Notes under the pieces: generated by a model
The model's database searches: none
The model's input: the letters and a program-made list of their open reading frames with translations, nothing else
Told to the model about the DNA's origin: nothing
Translations under genes and position numbers: made by a program
NCBI GenBank assembly: GCA_964023275.1
Contig: OZ029929.1
Span: forward strand, 2,855,844 to 2,919,843
Length of the DNA: 64,000 nucleotides
Reading direction: 5' to 3'
Source of the DNA: Norana najaformis
Taxonomy: Eukaryota > Annelida > Clitellata > Crassiclitellata > Hormogastridae
Shown: positions 19,201 through 29,150 of the stretch, piece after piece
Numbering within the stretch: position 1 is the first letter of the stretch
Layout of the letters: each line of letters starts with the position of its first letter

Positions 19201-19765
19201 TCCGAAGCGGGCCAGACTACCACATTGGACAGCGTGTCTCGCGATTGGAGGGCGAATAAGAACAGGCGGCGGGTGTTGCACTCGGCCTGTGGTGGTGCTG
19301 GGTGCCTGGTCAAGACTCTGAGGCGGCCTGACTGGGCGATTGCCGGAGATGAGTAAGACGCCGCAGCAGCCAGATTCCGTATACACAGGGGCTGGTCTCC
19401 GTCGGCGCCCGGCTCTGCATCCACGGGTTGTCCGTCTGGTAGTAATTGATGACTGGTACAGTGTACAAACGGACCGGTCCAAAGCTGGCGCAACGGTACG
19501 CAGGCTTAGTAGCTGGTCACGTGTGTACGTTGTACCCTTCAAGTTGTCATTCGAAGGCATCTTCACGCGATTTTAAACCACAAAAATACTAGAGTAAATG
19601 TCGAAATAAACAGCTCCATACGACACAGTTGGCGAGACGACTACAAGACGAATCGCCAGCAAAAAGTACTAATGAAACAAAACAGTGTAAAGCGAGAAAA
19701 ACGGAGAAGAATCACGAGCGAAAAACATGCGACTGACTGCAGCCACAGACCGGCGCAGATAAAAG
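16255..19765 (-). mobile_element. Full-length CR1/L2-like LINE
   Basis: From 5' to 3' on the minus strand it has about 200 bp of 5'UTR (19567 to about 19765, boundary estimated), one intact ORF, and a short 3'UTR. The 3'UTR ends AGCGCCCTTTTC..GGCGCTATATAAATTGTC followed by a TTATT-type TAA/TTA repeat at 16255-16275. The AGCGCC/GGCGCT pair forms a terminal stem. No ORF1 is present. No target-site duplication was found. The intact ORF argues for a young insertion. Confidence 0.85.
16342..19566 (-). CDS. LINE ORF2: endonuclease plus reverse transcriptase
   Basis: 1074 residues, uninterrupted. It nicks target DNA and reverse-transcribes its own RNA at the nick. The N-terminal 115 residues are basic and proline-rich, with no clear domain. 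The apurinic-type endonuclease (about 118-345) shows LNIRSVNNK, TETWHE (Glu152), GDFNIHL (Asp273, Asn275), LLDH and SDHMLVSW (Asp336, His337). The reverse transcriptase (about 600-860) shows FRPVSNL, FQSAYRRGHSTETALL, LLDMSAAFD (Asp699), GVPQGSVLGPLLF and YADD (789-792). The C terminus has VDYCNSLLAG and FTVAGPTAWNSLPEN. All catalytic residues expected of this family are present. YADDTQLYF and the lack of ORF1 point to the CR1/L2 group; the exact clade is inferred. Confidence 0.95.
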   Translation of the reverse strand: MKMPSNDNLKGTTYTRDQLLSLRTVAPALDRSVCTLYQSSITTRRTTRGCRAGRRRRPAPVYTESGCCGVLLISGNRPVRPPQSLDQAPSTTTGRVQHPPPVLIRPPIARHAVQCGSLARFGCLNIRSVNNKIDDVRVLMQEEKINVLALTETWHEDSDCTSIKRLRGLGLNLLEAARPIDDKRRQGKAKFVNHGGIAIVATQGIALSKIDLRQNVTSFEYLCCRTTTGGSSHVFVVLYRPGSEVIRPKFFEELSSLLAALASMSLPVTITGDFNIHLERELDPETIKYNEILSTYGFRQEVKSPTHRLGGLLDHVITSESASQFEVRVTDVGLSDHMLVSWSINMTPPAPTYKKIARRKWQHFDTAAFLDDLSKSELCTIGDLTTDISADDLADIFDSVISGLLDKHAPISEFTVRQRSHQPWFDNECREARRKARRLARRSQTDAASIESKQAWRTALRSARKLSHQKASDYWKSKITAAGTNQRRVWQSVHQLLGEGKDTSRSGSFPAATYHDYLETKIADIRASTCDASGAIFTDSPSPGFSEFRPITAEDVIKVMISSPAKQCSLDPLPAWLMKEAAPLLAHFFARMFNHSFATGRFPSKWKHALVTPLPKKDGIDESSPANFRPVSNLTFVSKVLERIVNQQLTEYLSEARLLPRFQSAYRRGHSTETALLKVFSDIIDAIDSSQLALLSLLDMSAAFDTVDHDTLLQRLSRSFGVREKALCWLESYVKGRTQSVHLAGEVTSPRLVTCGVPQGSVLGPLLFLLYTADVERIIQAHGLLHHCYADDTQLYFFCEPSETAELKQRVMLCIERISEWMASNRLRLNSSKSDFLWCTTLRRRHLLDDSTFALGDAEVRPADTIRNLGVRFDSCMTMSAHVNQLVRGCFYQLRRIKSIRRFIPTSTAVTLVNSFIVSRVDYCNSLLAGLPTCQLERIQSVLNSAARLIYGRTPFNHVTDLLRDNLHWLRIPQRITYKLCLITYKALNGLLPDYISDFCIRTADNQNTYQLRSSSRNQLHVPRSSTKFGERSFTVAGPTAWNSLPENVTNAPSLDTFKSRLKTHLFRISYDCS

Positions 19766-20380
19766 ATGTCCAAGAGCATTCTGGCATGTACATTAATCTC
19801 TGTTTACAGTCATGACTTTTACAAGTAGATGTTGGGCACTGTGGCTGTGCAACATTGCCAGATAACTGATGCCTATGGGAATTCTTGCAATGCTAGTGCC
19901 TGCTTTTACTAAACATTGTATTTACAACTAGATGTAGTGACTGAGGTGTATTACCAGACAACTGATGTCTGACTGCTTTAGTGTGACTCCTTTTAGGGTA
20001 GATATAGACTGCAGTAGCTATGTTTTGCCAGCAGACAAATAATGCGTCAAGCTTTCTGGGGTCGTATTTAGTGTCAGTAGTGTTGAGGTGTTGCTGTGAA
20101 GAAGAGTGCTGATAGTGATAATAATAATATTGTTGTCTTGGATGCTGTGTCAAGTGTCTTTGTGGAGGAGGCGACGTCTGTCGATGGTTGGAGGCTGATG
20201 CTTCTGCTGCTTCCTGTCTTGTTTTCATTGTGACTCACAGTCAGATATCTGTCGCCGCCGTTGTTGCAAATTACTTGGGCGGGGGTAGGTTTTCATCAGT
20301 CGGTCGTCATAGGGTCAACGGCAATATGGCCTCGCCTGTTAACGGACTTAGACTGGGACTCGTGGCATAGAGTATCTTTG
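19766..20380. other. No gene recognised
   Basis: Unique-looking sequence between the LINE and the TATG satellite. It could hold the Vang-like promoter or 5'UTR exons, but nothing decides this. Confidence 0.35.
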
Positions 20381-20622
20381 TATATTTATGTATGTATGTG
20401 TATCTGTATGTATGTGTATCTGTATGTATGTATGTGTATCTGTATGTATGTATGTGTGTGTATGTATGTATGTGTACGTATGTATGTGTACGTATGTGTG
20501 TATGTATGTGTGTATGTATGTGTATGTATGTATGTGTACGTATGTGTGTGTATGTATGTGTATGTATGTGTATGTATGTATGTATGTATGTATGTATGTA
20601 TGTATGTATTTATGTGTGTGTA
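20381..20622. repeat. TATG/TGTA microsatellite
   Basis: About 240 bp of TATG with interspersed TGTGTA and TGTACG variants. It gives long open frames in several phases that are not genes. Confidence 0.95.
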
Positions 20623-20624
20623 TC

Positions 20625-20783
20625 AGGTTATAGAGCACCTTTCAGATACTTCTCAAAAGCACCTGATGGGTAGCTGTCTTCATATCCACCCTCCGTCTGT
20701 CTCTCTCTCTCTCTGTGTTTCTCTTGGTATGTCTGTCTTTGTCTCTGCCTGTCTTTGTCTTTTTGTGTCTGTGTTTATTTGTC

Positions 20784-20816
<33 letters not shown>

Positions 20817-20925
20817 TGCTCACATCTTTATCATTTGTGCATTTATTGGCATTCTTTTGTTGTAGTAACCCTGAAGGGTATCTTCTGAAGAGGTGCTACA
20901 TAAATCTGTGATTACAATTGCAGTT
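20625..20925. mobile_element. Two inverted LINE-tail remnants flanking CT satellite
   Basis: TTATAGAGCACCTTTCAGAT at 20628 and, inverted, GAAGAGGTGCTACATAAATC at 20888 enclose TCTG/CTCT simple repeat (about 20695-20815). The right side continues in TGTGATTACAATTGCAG, a normal LINE tail. It lies within 100 bp of the Vang-like coding exon. Confidence 0.5.
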
Positions 20926-20972
20926 AGTTGAATTCTTTACTTAGTACTTGTAATTGAGTTCTTTCTGTTTGT

Positions 20973-20974
20973 AG
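20973..20974 (+). promoter_or_regulatory. Possible 5'UTR splice acceptor of the Vang-like gene
   Basis: GTTCTTTCTGTTTGTAG ends at 20974, 42 nt before the start codon. It would suit an acceptor joining an upstream non-coding exon. No matching donor was located. Confidence 0.35.
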
Positions 20975-21016
20975 TAGTTGCTACACAAAGCAGAGCAAGA
21001 GGATCCGTGACGAACG

Positions 21017-22355
21017 ATGACCGAGTTCATTGACACGGCGTCCATTCGATCTGGAAGAAGCGATCGATCCGCTCGATCGCACCGAGGACGAAACCACGAT
21101 CCAGATCAAGTGCCGAACCAGAGGAGCCACGGCAGCAGACGTGAAAGGGAGAGGGACACAGAGAGGGACGCGGAGAGGGACAGAGAAATACAGCCAACGA
21201 GGACCGGGGACGTGGAAGGAAACAACGATAGACGAATCGAGGGTGAAGTCCAGTCTCAAGATGGTCGAGCGGATGGCGCTGACGAGATCGAAGGCGCCTC
21301 GGATGGAGAACCCGCTGCCGCTGTGGTCAGCGGGGAACCAGAGCGAACTCGGACGCACGAATCACGCCGAGGAAGAGGACACAGCCACAGTCACAGAGAG
21401 GCACAGCCGAACTCACAGGACGAAACGGCGACAAGCGTGACGGGTGGGGGGAGCGAACCTGCCAGTTCGATGCAGAACCTCTACCACCTCAACCGCGAAC
21501 TTGAGCGCAGCATCGGATTCCGCTGCGCCCGGTATTTCGGGTCAGTTGTCGCCGGGGCGCTCGGGGTTGTGGCCTATCTGTCGGCGATAGTCATGGTCGT
21601 GCTTCCAAAGATCGGTGCCCTCGGCTGGAAGACGGACGAATGCCAGCCGGACTGCGAAGGCCAGCTGATCAGTTTCACGTTCAAGCTGATCATCCTGGCA
21701 ATTGGAAGCTGGGCGCTCTTTTTCCGGCGGCTGAGCGCAACTGCGCCGCGGATCCTCGTCTTCCGCGCCATCGTCGTCCTCCTCATCTTCATCCTCACCG
21801 TCTCATACTGGCTCTTCTACGGTCTCTGCATTGTTAAGGTGCACGACCCCAACTATCCTGGAGTGGTCGCCTTCTGTGTCTCCTATGTCGATGGACTCCT
21901 GTTCGTCCACTACCTCGCCGTCATCCTCCTCGAAATCCGGCATCTCCAGCCGCAGTTTGTCGTCAAGGTCGTCCGATCGCCAGACGGGGTCTCGCGCTGC
22001 TACTCGGTGGGGCAGCTGACGATCCAGGAGCTGGCCATCTGGTGTCTTCAGCAGTATTACAAGGACTTCGACGTCTACAATCCATACCTCGAGCGCCGGT
22101 CACGACGCAGCGCTCGCGTCGCCAGCTTTAAGATCTACAACGTCGACGGGAGCGGATGGAGTTCGGCGTCCGATTCGGCGTCTGGGATCTCGCGGGGGAT
22201 TCTCCCGGCGACCGTCCCCCACCGCGATTCATCACACAACGATCGCTTCTACGAGGAGATGGAGTACGAACGAACCGTGAGGAGGAGGAGAGCGCGACTG
22301 ATTGTTGCGGCAGAGGAGGCGTTCAGTTATGTGAGGAGGATACGAGAAGAAAACG
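21017..22355 (+). CDS. VANGL: Vang-like coding exon 1
   Basis: 1339 nt encoding residues 1-446 plus one base, including the whole N-terminal tail and all four membrane segments. In vertebrates this stretch is split by several introns, so the exon looks fused or intron-depleted. Confidence 0.95.
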
Positions 22356-24583
22356 GTAAGCGATGGAACATGTGATACATGATACGATTTAATATAAGGT
22401 GACGATATTTACTTGTTAAACAATGTAATAGAATGATACGTCATGTGATGCAAAGTGATGTGGTTTAACATGATAGAATTCAGTGTGAGGTAAAGTATTG
22501 TAATGTAAAGAGCATAAAGGTAATGTGATGGAATGGTGTAATGTAATATCATTAGGCTCTTGAGCCGGCAGTGGACGAATTTCAAGGTGCTGGACATGGG
22601 CCCAGTGTAAAAGGGCTCAAAGAAAAGGAAATGAGCACCTCCCCTATGTCTCACTTGTGGAATATGGGATACTTTACTTTTAATGTGGCATAACTTACAA
22701 GAGGAGAATGGTTAGCAGTCGCTTGATGTACATCTATATGCGTATGTTTGTAGTCGTAATTGCACATTCATATAGCACCTTTTTAAAAAAACTACTCAAA
22801 AGTAGAGATGAGCAATGGCTGGGCCAAGTTTGTGGCGGGCCAGGCTGGGCTGAAAGGTTTTTGGCCAGCATTTGTTTAAACGTTGCTCTACACATTTCTC
22901 AGTCCTTGTGCAAAGCTGTAGTTGCAATATTTTTCTGTTAGATTTTGTCCATTTTGTAAGTTTAAGTTAGCATTTTAAAATGTGTTACTGACTTTTTTAT
23001 ACTGAGGATGTAGTTACTGAACATTAAACAAACAGCCTGCGGTTAACAACTCCCCGCATACAGATAAGAGATAAGCATCGGCCCAGACCAAGCCACAATT
23101 TTTACGACTCAGGTCGGGTCGGGCAGCGATTTATCGGCCCGTGCTCATCTCTATGCAGAAATGCTGCCGACTTGATACACAGGTCGGTGTTTACATGCCA
23201 CACAGCGCACATGATGCTCTTGTAGGTAAAGGTTTTGGGGAGAGTTGTCTTTCACGGCTTCGGATGCTCTGAAACTCTCTTTTGTGCGGTTGACGATGCA
23301 GCTTAGAGTGCAGTTGGTTACAGAGTTTGAGAGATGAAGTGACTGGAGGATGAGGGAGTAAAGTGTGGGAGGGAAGAATGACAAGATCTGGGCAGTTGAA
23401 GGTTGGCTGGCTGAGGAAGTAGAACACGATTTTTATTCCTTCTTAAAATTAACGTGTTTTATTTACAGAAACGTTTTTATTATTTGGTTAATATGAACAT
23501 TTTAAAGTATTTTTAGGAAATAATGCATGTTATTGAACAACTAAAAACAGTATGCAGTGCATTAATTTACTGTGTTGTCTATCCTTTCTATGGGTGAATG
23601 TGATTAGTAGAAGTAATATGCCTCCAAAGGAGACTCCAATTTGGCTTCGTTGGACTACACAGTTGGCAACCGTTGTTTCTTATCACGATTTTTAGCATTT
23701 CATTTTGTACACAAGACTCATGTTTCGTAAAGCTTTTTTGACTTCTTGGCTGAACGTTTTTTATGTCTGCGAATGAATGGAAGAAGTTTCAGAAGTTCAA
23801 AGAGCATTGTGAATGGTAGGAGGAAATGAGTGAGTGAGTAAGCAGTTATCCGTTTCGTAGATTTCCCCTGATTCAGTCCCAAGTGAAAAGCAAATGTCAC
23901 TATGTCGGTCTCCAGTAAGTAATTCCTTCAAATAATTGCAGCAGTTTTTCTGTCTTGGCTGCTACTGAATATTCATGAGCTTTCATCTGATATACTGCCT
24001 AAGTAGGTAAGTAAGCAATGCATTTGTTAAAGCTCCATATGTCCATTGACTGAGCGAGAGTCATAGGCATGTCAGCCAGACAACATCAGTGAGATGATAC
24101 AAATGGGTTTTGCTGCCTTTGTGCATGTAATAAATAAGAATTCTTTCATTTTTTCCAGCCTGTTCCAAGGACGTGAGTCCATACAGTGCTGCTGAGTCGA
24201 TTTACCCGATTATGAGCCGAGCATTTCACAAGTTCCTGAGCATCACGCGCCAGGAACCGCGCTACAACTCGGAGGTCGTCATTGAGCACCTCGCTGACTG
24301 CATCGCACATGAGGTGTCAGCGAAGGCGTTCCTCGAGCGGTACCTCACTCAAGGTCCGGTCATCTGGAATGACGCAGATGTTGGTGCGACACAGACGTGG
24401 AGCATTGTCTGTTCGAAGATGCTGAACGGTGCGGCGAGCGATGGATGCGTGTTCCGGTTGAAGCAGGGAATCGTGACACTGCTTGTGACGGTCCGGAAGC
24501 TGTCGCATCTGAGTCTGACTGAAGATGTTGTCAATCAGAAGACGAAGTTTATGATTCGGCTCGGATCTGAGACGTCGGTCTAG
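21017..24583 (+). CDS. VANGL: Vang-like planar cell polarity protein (Van Gogh/Strabismus)
   Basis: Core planar cell polarity membrane protein that works with Prickle, Frizzled and Dishevelled at the plasma membrane. Coding exons 21017-22355 and 24159-24583 join in phase 1 (donor G|GTAAGC, acceptor TTTTTTCCAG), giving 587 residues; human VANGL2 is 521. Residues 1-150 are Ser/Arg-rich and then RE/RD-rich, longer than in vertebrates. Four membrane segments lie at about 174-196, 217-236, 246-270 and 282-307. Family hallmarks are FKLIILAIGSWALFFRR, SYWLFYGL, LLFVHYLAVILLEIRHLQPQ, HNDRFYEE, RRRRARLIVAAEEAF, KAFLERYL and the C-terminal PDZ ligand ETSV. The start is fixed by an in-frame TGA at 21008-21010. 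There is one ancestral Vang type here; vertebrate VANGL1/2 orthology is not distinguishable. Confidence 0.96.
22356..24158 (+). other. Vang-like intron
   Basis: 1803 nt GT-AG intron. It holds a degenerate GATRNNNTGTAATG-like stretch (22370-22550), an ATATAGCACC LINE tail motif at about 22771, and no other recognised feature. Confidence 0.85.
24159..24583 (+). CDS. VANGL: Vang-like coding exon 2
   Basis: 425 nt encoding residues 447-587: AAESIYPIMSRAFHKFL, SAKAFLERYL and the terminal RLGSETSV. The frame agrees with exon 1 after splicing. The first base pair CC completes a GCC codon. Confidence 0.95.
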
Positions 24584-24654
24584 TGGTCGTTTCAGTCTTT
24601 TGTTCTGTTCTTTGTTTGTGCAACTTACTGGACTTGCCATTGTTTGTGTTTGTT

Positions 24655-24975
24655 GGACCGACTCGACTTGCCACTCTTACTCTTTCTTTGACTTATCACT
24701 CTTCCTCTTTCTGCTACTTGCCATTGTTCCTCTGTGTTTAACTGATTGCCACTACTCTTCTTTTCGACTTATCATTGTTATTCTTTCTGCTACTTGCCAC
24801 TCTTCATCTGTTTTTGATTTGCCACTGTTCTGCTCTTCATTTGACCAGACTTGCCACTGTTCCTACTTATTTGACTTGACTGGACTTCCAGACTTGCCAT
24901 TGTTACTCTTTGTTTGACTTGTCATCGTTCCACTTTGTTCAGCTTGACTGGACTTGCTACTGTTCCTCTTCCTCA
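24655..24975 (+). repeat. Degenerate minisatellite in the Vang-like 3'UTR or downstream
   Basis: About ten irregular units built on GACTTGCCACTGTTCCTCTT, spaced roughly 25-40 bp, starting 70 bp after the stop. If transcribed it would put a repeated pyrimidine-rich block in the 3'UTR. Confidence 0.75.
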
Positions 24976-25790
24976 GCAAGTGGTCATGGTCTCAGATGTC
25001 TTTGCTAAGGACAACAAACACGAAATCTCTGTCTCTTGGTGGGACTCTCTCCTCCCGAAGTCATAGACTTTTCTTTGCTCTGCAAGTCGCAGGAAGCCAA
25101 GCGGTTCCATAACTCTTCATTCTCCAAACTGTGATGCATCTTGGAGTCTGAAGCAGGCCCTATGAAAGTTGCAAGGTCCCTCGAAATGGACAGTAGACAA
25201 GCAGGAGTCACGAGCTACTAATGAAGTAAACCTACTAGACAATGATAGTTATGTTGAAATCTTCGTTCTACGTGAAACTGGATCAAAAAAGGATGATTTC
25301 ACTGGTAGAAAGTGAAAACGACTCTATTGTTTCAATTCTAAGTATTGTGGACCTGTGTTCCCTTGAAGCTGTGCAGCTGCTTCATTGAAAAGCAGTTTCT
25401 GGTTCCGTGCACCGCAAAATGTCAAGCAGCATAAAATCAGCGCAAAACATCTTTCCACGCAACACGTTCATTACTGAATGTTTTACTTAGAGGGAACGTT
25501 TCTGCGGAGTGATTTTCAGAACGATCTTGGTATCGTAAACTCTGGACCTTCTGTTTTTACCCGTGCAGTATTCGACCAGAGCTATAGAAGTTGTAAGAGT
25601 AGTAAACGTAATCAAAGTTAGGCTATAATAATAATAATATGGAACAAGCAAACAAAAGGCTTTCAGTGGAGCGGAGAGCCAGATTGAAACAGTGTGGGTT
25701 GTGTAATGGTCTTGTCACGAATGTGGTGCACTCTTAGATGCTGTGTGTAAGGCACTTTGTAAATGCCTGGGTTCCTTGTGTTCCTTATAT
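24976..25790. other. No gene recognised
   Basis: No coding exon or transposon motif was seen; an ATAATA run lies at about 25627. The Vang-like 3' end may fall here, but no convincing poly(A) signal was picked. Confidence 0.35.
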
Positions 25791-25794
25791 ATAT

Positions 25795-25900
25795 ACTTTT
25801 ATATATATATATATATACATGTATGTATTTATATGTGTATGTATGTATGCATGTGTATGTATGTATTTATATATGTATGTATGCATGTGTGTGTGTGTTT
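25795..25900. repeat. AT and TATG microsatellite
   Basis: About 20 bp of TA repeat followed by an imperfect TATG/TGTA repeat. Confidence 0.92.
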
Positions 25901-26079
25901 GTAAGTGAATATCTCTACGAAGCCCTGCAGGCACCCCTCAGAAGCTCTGGAACCATCTGCCACGTCTGATGACGGCATTGATGTGGCTGTTCTGATCCAA
26001 GATCCGTTCTTAGGTATGTCTTGGCTTTTTTCTTCATTGGAGATGTAACATACTCCTGGCCACTGTAGTAAGTGCAACT

Positions 26080-26200
26080 GGGCAAAATCTTGGAATATCT
26101 TTTTATCCTGGCAGGGATTGACCTCCCAGCCTCTGGTTTGACAGACCAGCCTACTAGTCACTGGCTCATCAAGCACCACCCTTGGTGCCTTTCTGTCCCC
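26080..26200 (-). mobile_element. tRNA-like SINE head
   Basis: The minus strand reads TTGATGAGCCAGTGACTAGT (A-box region) and GGGAGGTCAATCCCTGCC (B box) with a CTGTCAA anticodon-loop-like part. It resembles the SINE heads at 32435 and 34597. The tail is not resolved. Confidence 0.5.
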
Positions 26201-27210
26201 AACCCCCAACTCGGGAACTCTTTCCCGGTAAACGTTTGCTATGAGGAGTTTGTTTTGGCTTTTAGATCTAAATGAAAAACCCATCTTTTCCTGAACTCAT
26301 TTCCTCTGTTGTGTCTTCTTGGGTGGCCCTCTTAGCTTTCAGCTGGACTCACTCTGGAATTTGGCTTAGTTTTGACCACCAACTGACCAACACACTGAGC
26401 ATTATTACAGTGGCACTGTAGAAGTTTCCTGATTATTCTGGGTATTTTTAGGGTAAAAGGTTTAGATGGGACGATTTCTGCTGTGACTCTTTCACAGAAA
26501 TATGCCACTGGTTGCATTGGCTGGTGCTACCTCAGATTTTCCAAGAACTCTCTTGATGATATATTTTTTCATTTGTTATTTGAAATTAAAAAGGCTTCAT
26601 CATTCACAGTAAGTTGCTAATCAGTTCCTTTGTCACTTGGAATCGATTGAGGTTTTGATCAGGTTTTTGCCACGATCAATTTGTATGATCAGACTTTGTT
26701 GCTGTAAGCCAGACTTTGATCCAGTGTGACTTTTCCTTGTTTAGATTTTAAAATGTACATTGTATTTTATTTTACTGTTGTATTTTAAAACATCTCCTGT
26801 GCAAGGGAGAAAATGCCCCACAGAAGTAGGAAATCTTAAGACAGTGAGTCGTCAACTAATGCAAGCTCACTTTTTCATTATATGTGAATTTTCAATGTTT
26901 TTAACTGCTTATAACTGGGATATGTGACATTCGGTGTGACATGAGTTGGCTTCTGCAGTGGAGAATGTGACATCCCAGATGTTAAACTTTGTGAGGTTTC
27001 CTTAGAAACCATTAAATAAAACTGAGTAGAGTGAAACCTTGCACAAGTAAACCTTGAACCTTTTAAGATTGAAATCGATAGTTAAGAGATGCGTTTCTTC
27101 ATATCATGCAGTTCAAGTGTAAGTGAAAGACCGTGATTGTGTGGCGTTGTGCATAATATGTGATTAATTATGTTATCTCGATGTTGCGTGTGTGTCACCC
27201 TGCTGTCCAT
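26201..27210. other. No gene recognised
   Basis: AT-rich with an AATAAA at 27015-27020 (plus strand) that could end a transcript, perhaps the Vang-like mRNA, though it is 2.4 kb past the stop. No coding exon was seen. Confidence 0.3.
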
Positions 27211-27214
27211 CACT

Positions 27215-27525
27215 TGTGACCTATATATTTGGAACATGTGACAGTTGATACATTGCATGTGAAGTTGGTGTTGTGCGGGTTTGACAGTGTAACATGTTTG
27301 TTATGTATGACATTTGATGTTAAAAATGGGACATTGTGTATAGAGCATGTGGCAGTTGTTGTGCAAAATGTGGCATTTGGTGTAATACGTGACAATTGTT
27401 GTAAAAACATGTGACATCTGGTGTACTACATGTAACATCGTGTGTATAACATGTAACATTGGTGTAAAACATGACATCTGGTGTAAACATGTTGCATTTG
27501 GTGTAAACATGTGACATTTGATTGA
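27215..27525. repeat. Degenerate ~20-30 bp minisatellite
   Basis: Repeated AACATGTGACATTTGGTGTA variants. Unit length drifts between about 20 and 32 bp. Confidence 0.8.
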
Positions 27526-27837
27526 CCTGCAAGAGCTAGATTTTAATTTTTTACATTATGCTGCAAGCCTGCACGATTTGTGATCTTTGAAAACTATTCA
27601 CTGAGATAGATCCAGACACGAGGAATCGTATGATTCCTCGCTCGGCTGATGGACTTATGGTGGGTTAACTAGTGCTTTACTTACTTGCTTATTTACTTAC
27701 TTTGTAAGTTGTTGCTTGAGAGGCTGCAAAAGGCATTTATATGGTGCCTGTAGCTCGAAGGTTGGTTGAAGGTCAGTAAATGGAGATTTGAATTGGCAGG
27801 ATGTCTGTTAAGAAGTGGAACTGAACTTTGGATATGA

Positions 27838-28260
27838 AGGGTTAAGTCACTGAGTTATTAGTTTGGTTTAACGAGAACTAAGTTATTGCCAGTTGGAAGA
27901 AAAGGGTTAAGTCAAATTCTGAGCTATTATTTTTTTAAAAGAAGGGTTAATTCAATCAGTTATTAGTTGGGAGTATAAGGGTTAATTCAGTGAGTTACTA
28001 GTTGGAAGTGAAAGAAATGCCATTGAGTTATTGATTGGATTTGAAAGGTTAATTTAGTGAGTTATTTGGAATTAGAAGGGTGAATTCAGTTATTACCTGG
28101 GATTGAAAGGGTTAATTCAGTGAAATTTATGAGAAAAAGGTAAAGTCATTGAGTTAATACTAGATTGGGAGAAAAAGGGTTAAGTCAACAAGTCATTCTT
28201 AGACTGGAGGTAAAGGGTTAAGTTGTTATTTATCTGGTGACGGAGGGTTAAGTCAGTGCA
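27838..28260. repeat. Degenerate ~50-60 bp minisatellite
   Basis: About eight diverged units containing GGGTTAAGTCA/TTCAGTGAGTTATTAG and TTGGAAG/TTGGGAGTGAA. Confidence 0.75.
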
Positions 28261-28384
28261 GGTAGCAGACCAGTTGGTTTTAATTGATGTTTGAGTTAGG
28301 AAGGCATCGGGTTCCTTCAAATAATTGGAAATTAGCCCTGGCTTAATATGATCCCGAAGTACGGAGTTTTAATTAAAAGTTTGG

Positions 28385-28500
28385 AGAGAGTCAGACAGAC
28401 AGAGAGAAAGGGAGAAGGAAGGGGAGAGAGACAGAGAGAGAAAAGGAGAGGGAGGGAGGGAAGGAAGGAATGAGGGAGAGCAAAAGAGAAAGGAGGAGAG
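28385..28500. repeat. GA-rich simple repeat
   Basis: Imperfect GAGA/GGGA/AGAC purine tract. Confidence 0.85.
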
Positions 28501-29000
28501 CTGCATCAGTCGGTGACAGGTTGCTTCATTCAGCTACTGGTTTGAAAGCGAATCGTTGAGTTCAAGAGTTCAAGTGGGATAATTGGTATTTTTTAGCTGT
28601 AGTGTGTTTTTCAGTAAATGGAAGTTTAGCAGATATGTTCTATTGTTCTTGTTCTCCATGAATGCGCTTGAATTTCAGTCGATTGGATTGGTTCAACTAT
28701 TTAACTGATATGGTTCTTCAATTTAGCAGAATTTGAAGAGTTATACCTTATGGTTGAAGTTTGGATGAAATGAGGAGGAAACGAGCATGAAGAGGCACAC
28801 GAGGGCAAATCCAGAATGGGGCAATACGGCCGTGCCCCCATTTGGCAAATTGGTTGGGGTGAGGGTTGCCCACTAAACTTGTCAACTAAAAACAGGTCTT
28901 AAGTAAAACTTGGGAACTAAAAACAGTTAATGAAAAACTGGAAAACTGCCGAAAATTGTCATAAATCTTCGAAACTGAAAAAGATCAGAAATCCTGGGAA

Positions 29001-29150
29001 ATGGTCATCCATTAACTGGGAAACGAAAAGTAGGTCGTCCATTAAATAGGAAACGAAAAGTAGGTCATCCATTAACTGGGAAACGAAAAGTAGGTCATCC
29101 ATTAACTGGGAAACGTAAAGTAGGTCATCCATTAACTAAAAAGCTAACAT
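29001..29150. repeat. 30-bp minisatellite, ~5 units
   Basis: Near-identical 30-bp units containing GGGAAACGAAAAGTAGGTCA and TCCATTAACT; the edges decay. Confidence 0.92.

Noticed and set aside
20261..20911. 216-codon frame rich in Met/Tyr/Val/Cys
   Set aside because: It is the TATG microsatellite plus CT repeats; all phases are open.
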